Of a stretch of 9,797 bases of DNA, positions 6,574 through 9,797 are shown one piece after another. Each line of letters starts with the position of its first letter. Position 1 is the stretch's first letter. Origin of the DNA: Candidatus Aenigmatarchaeota archaeon (GTDB lineage: Archaea; Aenigmatarchaeota; Aenigmatarchaeia; PWEA01; B50-G16); NCBI GenBank assembly GCA_003663345.1, contig QMZU01000018.1:1-9797 (forward strand). Direction: 5' to 3'. The translations under genes and the position numbers were made by a program. Below the pieces are notes generated by a model. The model saw nothing but the letters and a program-made list of their open reading frames with translations. It did no database searches and had not been told where the DNA came from.

Positions 6574-6963
6574 ATGGCTTTCAAGGAGAGACCCGGCTTG
6601 CAGGATATAATAAACGAGATTGTGAAAAGAACACAGGAAAATACATGGAGAATAAGGGCTGTGGAGGAAAGAACAAGGGTTGTAGAAACAAAACTAACAT
6701 CTCTTGAGAAGATGTTTCTTGACCTTGGTGAAAATATTGAAAAAAACTTTGACCAAATATCCGAGGATAAAAAAGATTTAAATACAAAGACAATGAAATT
6801 AGAAAATGAGATAGCCAAAATACGTAGAATTTTGGACAAGACCGTGAAGAAGAATGAACTCGAGGAGATAGAGAACTACATAAGGTTGATAAACCCCTTG
6901 AATGCCAACTTCGTGACTGAAAATGATGTCCGGAGATTGGTAAAGGAAATGCTTGGAAAGTGA
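6574..6963 (+). CDS. Soluble coiled-coil protein, possibly ArlC/D-like (129 aa)
   Basis: The protein has no signal peptide or membrane segment. Residues about 12-98 are highly charged with regular spacing of hydrophobic residues (VEERTRVVETKLTSLEKMF, MKLENEIAKIRRIL), typical of a coiled coil. The C-terminal part (ENYIRLINPLNANFVT, then DVRRLVKEMLGK) recalls the conserved [Y..]xNPF[V] ending of archaellum accessory proteins C/D/E, which form the cytoplasmic scaffold and switch-linked ring of archaella. The similarity is short and remote, so the assignment is tentative. ATG at 6574 is preceded by a TATA-like box (6536-6547) about 30 nt upstream and only a weak GGGAT element, so the leader is very short. 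The next gene starts 4 nt after the stop, indicating an operon of two coiled-coil proteins running opposite to the pilus-like operons. Confidence 0.85.
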   Translation: MAFKERPGLQDIINEIVKRTQENTWRIRAVEERTRVVETKLTSLEKMFLDLGENIEKNFDQISEDKKDLNTKTMKLENEIAKIRRILDKTVKKNELEEIENYIRLINPLNANFVTENDVRRLVKEMLGK

Positions 6964-6967
6964 TTGA

Positions 6968-7642
6968 ATGTTCGGTCTGGGAGAAAAGGATAAGGAGGTT
7001 CCTGTTTCTAGGGTAAAAGAACTTGCATCAAAAGGCGTCAGTGAAGGAGATATAATCAAAATTCTGAAGAAGGAAGGTTACAGTAATGTGGCGATACAGA
7101 AGGCGCTCAATCAAACCATTAAAGCCAAAGTAACCGGAGCCCCTCCACAAAAAGAGCTGCCACCTCCACCTTTCGAAACATCAAAAAACTGGGAAGAGGA
7201 GAGATTCCTAGCACCGCCGCCGGATGAAATACCTCCCTTTGAACCCAAACCAAAGTATGAGGATATTGATAAACCACCGGTTTACGAAGTTTCTGAGGGC
7301 GAAGAAGTATCCCTTGAAAGTTTGATAGAGGAGATTGTGGATGAGAAGTGGCATGATATAATGGAGGTTCTTAAAGATTTTGATGCAAAATACCAAGACC
7401 TGAACCAGAGGCTTGAAAATCTTTCTCAAAGAATAGAAAGAGTAGAGTTTAGAATAACAAAAGAAAGAGATGATATAAGGCAGAAAATAGATAGCACTGC
7501 AGAACATATTCACGGAATAGAGGCCAGAATCGGTTCCATAGAGAAAGCCTTTAAAGAATTCCTTCCCACGCTCACGGACAATGTCCGAACTCTCTCCACT
7601 ATCGTTAAAAAACTCAAAGAAGAGGAGTCAGCTCTCCCTTAG
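6968..7642 (+). CDS. UBA-like domain plus coiled-coil protein (224 aa)
   Basis: Three parts are visible. Residues about 12-49 form a small three-helix module (VKELASKGVSEGDIIKIL..EGYSNVAIQKAL), the same pattern as in the membrane-tethered 92-aa protein at 6253-6531. Residues about 57-106 are a proline- and acid-rich linker (for example ELPPPPFE, LAPPPDEIPPFEP). Residues about 115-217 are a coiled coil with clear heptads (LNQRLENLSQRIERVEFRI) closing with IEKAFKEFLPTLTDNVRTLSTIVKKLK. No signal peptide or membrane span is present, so it should be cytoplasmic. The start is set by GTGAT 3 nt before ATG; the TGA inside that element is the upstream gene's stop. It probably acts with the 129-aa protein as a scaffold for the machine encoded on both sides, but that is inferred from position and shared domain. 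Confidence 0.88.
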   Translation: MFGLGEKDKEVPVSRVKELASKGVSEGDIIKILKKEGYSNVAIQKALNQTIKAKVTGAPPQKELPPPPFETSKNWEEERFLAPPPDEIPPFEPKPKYEDIDKPPVYEVSEGEEVSLESLIEEIVDEKWHDIMEVLKDFDAKYQDLNQRLENLSQRIERVEFRITKERDDIRQKIDSTAEHIHGIEARIGSIEKAFKEFLPTLTDNVRTLSTIVKKLKEEESALP

Positions 7643-7660
7643 ATACCGACATCTGATTCT

Positions 7661-7685
7661 GAAAATAAAATAAATAATAAAAAGA
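7661..7685 (-). terminator. T-rich archaeal-type terminator of the paralogue operon
   Basis: Directly after the stop of the 7687-8223 gene the minus strand reads CTTTTTATTATTTATTTTATTTTC, with no stem-loop. Oligo-T tracts of this kind terminate archaeal transcription without a hairpin. The same 44-nt convergent gap contains no comparable T tract on the plus strand, so where the coiled-coil operon ends is unclear. Confidence 0.6.
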
Positions 7686-7686
7686 A

Positions 7687-8223
7687 CTAGCTCTCCGATA
7701 CCATCCAGTAGACTATCAGGACCATCACTCCAAGGAAGAAGAGCAATGGCCAGTTCAGAGCTACACTGGATGGCAGGCTCACACCCATTGCCTGTGGACC
7801 GCCGACACCTATGAAGACCAGAATCGCCAGTATTCCCAGCACTATCGCGAAGAACTTCGGATGGGCTTCGAATATTGAAATCATTGCCTCTTCTTCTCTC
7901 TTTTCACCCTTTTCATTCTCAACTATGATCTTTCCCTTCGCTCTGACTCCGAGTATCTCTAGGAGTATTATCAACACAAGAAGCCCTGAAATCAGTATAA
8001 CGAAGCCGCTTGCCATACCCATGAGCACTCCCACATATGGAGCCAGTGCTGGACCAACAATGAATGCTATGACTATCCCTGTTATCGCCCTTGCTGGTTT
8101 GTTCTGCGGAAGGTTCAGGTGTTCTAACACTCCATAAACCACTGCGAAGGTGAAGAGCCACGGGAGAACCACTGAGAAGAATTCTCTACCGAAAATGTTT
8201 TCCATACCACCAAGATATGCCAT
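7687..8223 (-). CDS. Five-segment membrane protein, paralogue 4 of a tandem family (178 aa)
   Basis: Hydrophobic segments lie at about 16-34, 45-65, 69-92, 122-141 and 159-176. The family signature is plain: FFSVVLPWLFTFAVVYGVL in the first segment, then a K-x-ARA site (42-46), AP in the second segment, a Glu at 89 ending the third, IFIG/LVFIGVGG in the fourth, and LFFLGV..YWMVSES at the end. Between segments 3 and 4 is a charged loop of about 30 residues (VRAKGKIIVENEKGEKREEEA). GGTGAT 3 nt before the ATG at 8223 selects this start; the ATG at 8250 would overlap the previous gene and has no such site. The gene ends near a T-rich stretch and converges with the coiled-coil operon. No catalytic motif is visible. 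The family is common in multi-copy sets in small-genome archaea by my recollection, without known function. Confidence 0.9.
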   Translation of the reverse strand: MAYLGGMENIFGREFFSVVLPWLFTFAVVYGVLEHLNLPQNKPARAITGIVIAFIVGPALAPYVGVLMGMASGFVILISGLLVLIILLEILGVRAKGKIIVENEKGEKREEEAMISIFEAHPKFFAIVLGILAILVFIGVGGPQAMGVSLPSSVALNWPLLFFLGVMVLIVYWMVSES

Positions 8224-8226
8224 CAA

Positions 8227-8232
8227 ATCACC
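8227..8232 (-). promoter_or_regulatory. Ribosome binding site GGTGAT deciding the start of the 178-aa protein
   Basis: GGTGAT lies 3 nt before ATG 8223, the same spacing as at 1159-1164. It supports this start over the in-frame ATG at 8250, which lies inside the upstream gene. The upstream stop is at 8234-8236, just before this site. Confidence 0.75.
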
Positions 8233-8233
8233 T

Positions 8234-8755
8234 TCACTTCTCCTCCGCAACCAGCCACCAGACGGCTATTGCTATTACTCCAAGGAAGAACAGTGTTGAC
8301 CAGTTCACCGAAACACCCCTGAAACCAATGAGGTCAAGGCCACCTGCACCGATGAATATCAGCAGCACCAAGATGAGCACCACTCCTCCGAAAGTTTTGG
8401 TGTGTCTCTCTGTCACCTTTTGTGACCGCATTTTACCGACTATCTTTCCTTCTCTCTCTGCGTAAGCTGGGTACGCTGTGGACGTCAACTCCAGCAGTAT
8501 TATGAAGAAAAGTATCCCTGCGACCAGAACAATCAGTCCTGCTCCCACTGTTGAGAGGAACGCCATCACTGGAGCCGCAACCGGCATCACGAGGAATGCC
8601 ATCACTATTGATATCACTGCCCTTGCCTGCTTACCTCTGGGTATACCGTACTGGTTCAGAAGCCCGTAGACTATCGCAAATGTCAGCAACCACGGCAACA
8701 GGTACGTAAAGAAGTGTGCGTCCATGACGCTTTGCAACGAACCTGTCAGTGCCAT
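8234..8755 (-). CDS. Five-segment membrane protein, paralogue 3 of a tandem family (173 aa)
   Basis: This copy has segments at about 16-34, 45-66, 70-92, 122-143 and 153-170. It shares FFTYLLPWLLTFAIVYGLL, K-x-ARAVIS, the third-segment Glu (89), LIFIGAGGLDLIG and LFFLGV..VWWLVAEE with its neighbours. Its loop between segments 3 and 4 (about 92-121) is the most basic of the set (EREGKIVGKMRSQKVTERHTK), which predicts that the loop lies in the cytoplasm under the positive-inside rule. GGTGA lies 3 nt before the ATG at 8755. Unlike the other junctions in this block, 43 nt separate it from the upstream gene, and that gap contains a TATA-like box, so it may have its own promoter. Function unknown; its placement beside the pilus-like genes suggests an envelope component. 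Confidence 0.9.
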   Translation of the reverse strand: MALTGSLQSVMDAHFFTYLLPWLLTFAIVYGLLNQYGIPRGKQARAVISIVMAFLVMPVAAPVMAFLSTVGAGLIVLVAGILFFIILLELTSTAYPAYAEREGKIVGKMRSQKVTERHTKTFGGVVLILVLLIFIGAGGLDLIGFRGVSVNWSTLFFLGVIAIAVWWLVAEEK

Positions 8756-8786
8756 TATTCACCACTTTTAAAGTTTTTATTTCGGG

Positions 8787-8799
8787 AAATATATAAAAC
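8787..8799 (-). promoter_or_regulatory. TATA-like box, internal promoter for the 8234-8755 gene
   Basis: On the minus strand the sequence reads GTTTTATATATTT and starts at the preceding stop codon. It lies about 32-42 nt before ATG 8755. A transcript start about 25 nt downstream of the box would leave a leader of roughly 10-15 nt, enough to hold the GGTGA ribosome site seen 3 nt before the ATG. This is the only sizeable gap inside the paralogue operon. Confidence 0.45.
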
Positions 8800-9290
8800 T
8801 ATTCTTTACTTTCCGCTGTAATCCACCACACTCCCAGGCTTATCACCGCCAGGAAGAAAAGCATAGCCAGTGTGTTTTCACCCACTTTGAACTCCCATCC
8901 GAGCAGCTTCATGCCACCAGCACCGATGAAGACCAGTATCGCTATCAATATCATCACTATACCGAATTCCGTGGGATGCTCCTGAAATATGTTTTTGGTA
9001 TCCGATACCTTGTAGCCGAGCATCTCAACGAATATTATCGCGACGAGTATCCCGGCTGCTATGGCTATGAAACCCCGAACAAGACCTGTGAGGAAAGGTG
9101 CTATCAACCCTCCAAGAGGAAGCACCGTGAACGCTGCAACCAGAGATATCACCGCCCTCGCACTCTTACTTTTCGGCATCTCATAGTGCTCCAGAACGCC
9201 AAAGACTATCGCAAGAGTGAGCAGCCACGGAAGTATGTATGAGAAGAACCCTGCGCTTTCCAGATTCTGTACCACAGCTTCAAATCCCAT
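8799..9290 (-). CDS. Five-segment membrane protein, paralogue 2 of a tandem family (163 aa)
   Basis: Hydrophobic segments fall at about 16-34, 45-66, 70-92, 107-126 and 140-158. Shared family marks are FFSYILPWLLTLAIVFGVL, S-K-S-ARAVISL, a Glu at 89, LVFIGAGGMKLLG and LFFLAVISLGVWWITAE. The loop between segments 3 and 4 is short (about 15 residues) and ends with EHPTEFGIV, similar to AHPKFFAIV in the copy at 7687-8223, so these two share a fourth-segment lead-in. The ATG abuts the previous stop exactly, and its ribosome site GGAGGTG is made by the glycine codons ending the upstream protein, so translation is coupled. No enzyme motif is visible and I cannot assign a function. Confidence 0.9.
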   Translation of the reverse strand: MGFEAVVQNLESAGFFSYILPWLLTLAIVFGVLEHYEMPKSKSARAVISLVAAFTVLPLGGLIAPFLTGLVRGFIAIAAGILVAIIFVEMLGYKVSDTKNIFQEHPTEFGIVMILIAILVFIGAGGMKLLGWEFKVGENTLAMLFFLAVISLGVWWITAESKE

Positions 9291-9791
9291 TTAACCACCT
9301 CCCTGCTGAGCCGCCTGTGGCCCACCTATGGTAAAAGCGTAGTAAAACATTATCAGCAGAAGGATTAAACCAATTCCTATAATCAGATTGTCCCTTCCGA
9401 TACCCGAAAGGTCAAAATCTATGAAGGATAATCCGACCGTGAAGAGTATTAAAATCATCACGGCCGAAGCGAATATCATCAGATGGGGGTCCCTCCTCCT
9501 TTTCTTGAACCCGAACATCTCCATCATGAAGGCGAGGAAGAACATTATTACAAATGTCCAGAGAATCAAGCCAAAATTTCTGAAGAAAAACGTGACAAAA
9601 GGCTGATAACCCGCTGCGAAGAAGGCGAAGACCAGAGCTATCATTGCATTGACAGCTCTGTTTTTCCCCCAGGGACCGAACACCGGTGTTATGCTCAGAA
9701 GACCGTAAACGATTGCCAGAACGAAGAAGAAGGGCAGAAACGGCTGAATCGAAGGGTTCGAAAACATATCGGTAAAGATATTTCCGTTCAT
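9291..9791 (-). CDS. Five-segment membrane protein, divergent paralogue 1 of a tandem family (166 aa)
   Basis: Segments lie at about 17-35, 47-67, 73-94, 104-124 and 134-154. The first segment (FLPFFFVLAIVYGLL) and the following K-N-R-AVNAMIALVFAF match the layout of the three downstream copies, but PWLL is replaced by PFFF, the FIGAGG element is missing, and the 3-4 loop is a very short basic patch (KKRRRDPH). It ends in a Gln/Gly tail (AAQQGGG) instead of VWWxxAE. It is therefore the most divergent member, or the ancestor-like one. The ATG at 9791 occurs as TGATG, which could overlap the stop of a further upstream gene outside the window; only six bases remain, so no ribosome site can be judged. 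The reading frame is complete, but the operon may begin farther right. Confidence 0.87.
   Translation of the reverse strand: MNGNIFTDMFSNPSIQPFLPFFFVLAIVYGLLSITPVFGPWGKNRAVNAMIALVFAFFAAGYQPFVTFFFRNFGLILWTFVIMFFLAFMMEMFGFKKRRRDPHLMIFASAVMILILFTVGLSFIDFDLSGIGRDNLIIGIGLILLLIMFYYAFTIGGPQAAQQGGG
9296..9302 (-). promoter_or_regulatory. Ribosome binding site GGAGGTG built from terminal glycine codons
   Basis: The upstream protein ends Gly-Gly-Gly, encoded GGA GGT GGT, followed by TAA and at once by the next ATG (9290). The glycine codons create a full GGAGGTG element 5 nt before that ATG. A similar device, GGT GGT before TTT TAA ATG, serves the gene starting at 990. Confidence 0.75.
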
Positions 9792-9797
9792 CAGAGC

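Noticed and set aside
6799..7059. 86-aa minus-strand frame opposite the coiled-coil genes
   Set aside because: It is antisense to both coiled-coil genes across their junction and has no promoter or ribosome site of its own.
7630..7695. Short repeated AGCTCTCC on both sides of the convergent gap
   Set aside because: Eight bases occurring in two coding ends is within chance; there is no longer direct or inverted repeat and no sign of an attachment site or mobile element.
1..9797. CRISPR arrays, tRNA or rRNA genes, insertion sequences
   Set aside because: No regularly spaced repeats, cloverleaf-like segment, terminal inverted repeats or transposase frame was seen; the window is almost fully occupied by the genes listed.

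Overview
The window looks archaeal. It holds a GspE/FlaI-type secretion ATPase next to a fused double-domain TadC/FlaJ-type membrane protein, tiny pilin-like proteins with class III (KKG-type) signal peptides, TATA-like boxes in the few intergenic gaps, and ribosome sites of the GGTGAT/GGAGGTG type, often only 3-5 nt before ATG. The dense packing, the many ~50-residue membrane proteins and the FAIVYG/LPWLL multi-membrane family most resemble small-genome (DPANN-type) archaea. That assignment is inference; no rRNA or other taxonomic marker is present.

Almost every base is coding, in three blocks. (1) A ten-gene minus-strand operon runs from 6531 off the left edge: a 92-aa anchored protein with a UBA-like helical domain, a 50-aa membrane protein, the 757-aa ATPase with an N-terminal cysteine cluster, the ~688-aa membrane platform, a 48-aa pilin-like protein, a 147-aa pilin-like protein with 14 cysteines, pilin-like proteins of 54 and 49 aa, a 50-aa single-span protein, and a larger anchored protein cut by the window edge. 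Most junctions overlap or are separated by 0-11 nt. (2) Two plus-strand genes (6574-7642) encode soluble coiled-coil proteins. The first ends with a motif recalling archaellum accessory proteins C/D; the second carries the same kind of UBA-like domain as the 92-aa protein across the shared promoter. (3) A convergent minus-strand operon (9791-7687) encodes four related proteins with five hydrophobic segments each.

Taken together this looks like an atypical archaeal type IV pilus or Tad-like surface machine. The ATPase and platform would assemble very short pilins and one disulfide-rich subunit, with dedicated coiled-coil scaffold proteins and a set of duplicated membrane proteins of unknown role. 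No prepilin peptidase, ArlH/FlaH-type ATPase or ArlF/G is present in the window. Several genes were found by reading the gaps: the 50-aa gene at 6113-6265, the 49-aa gene at 841-990, and the edge gene at 1-672.
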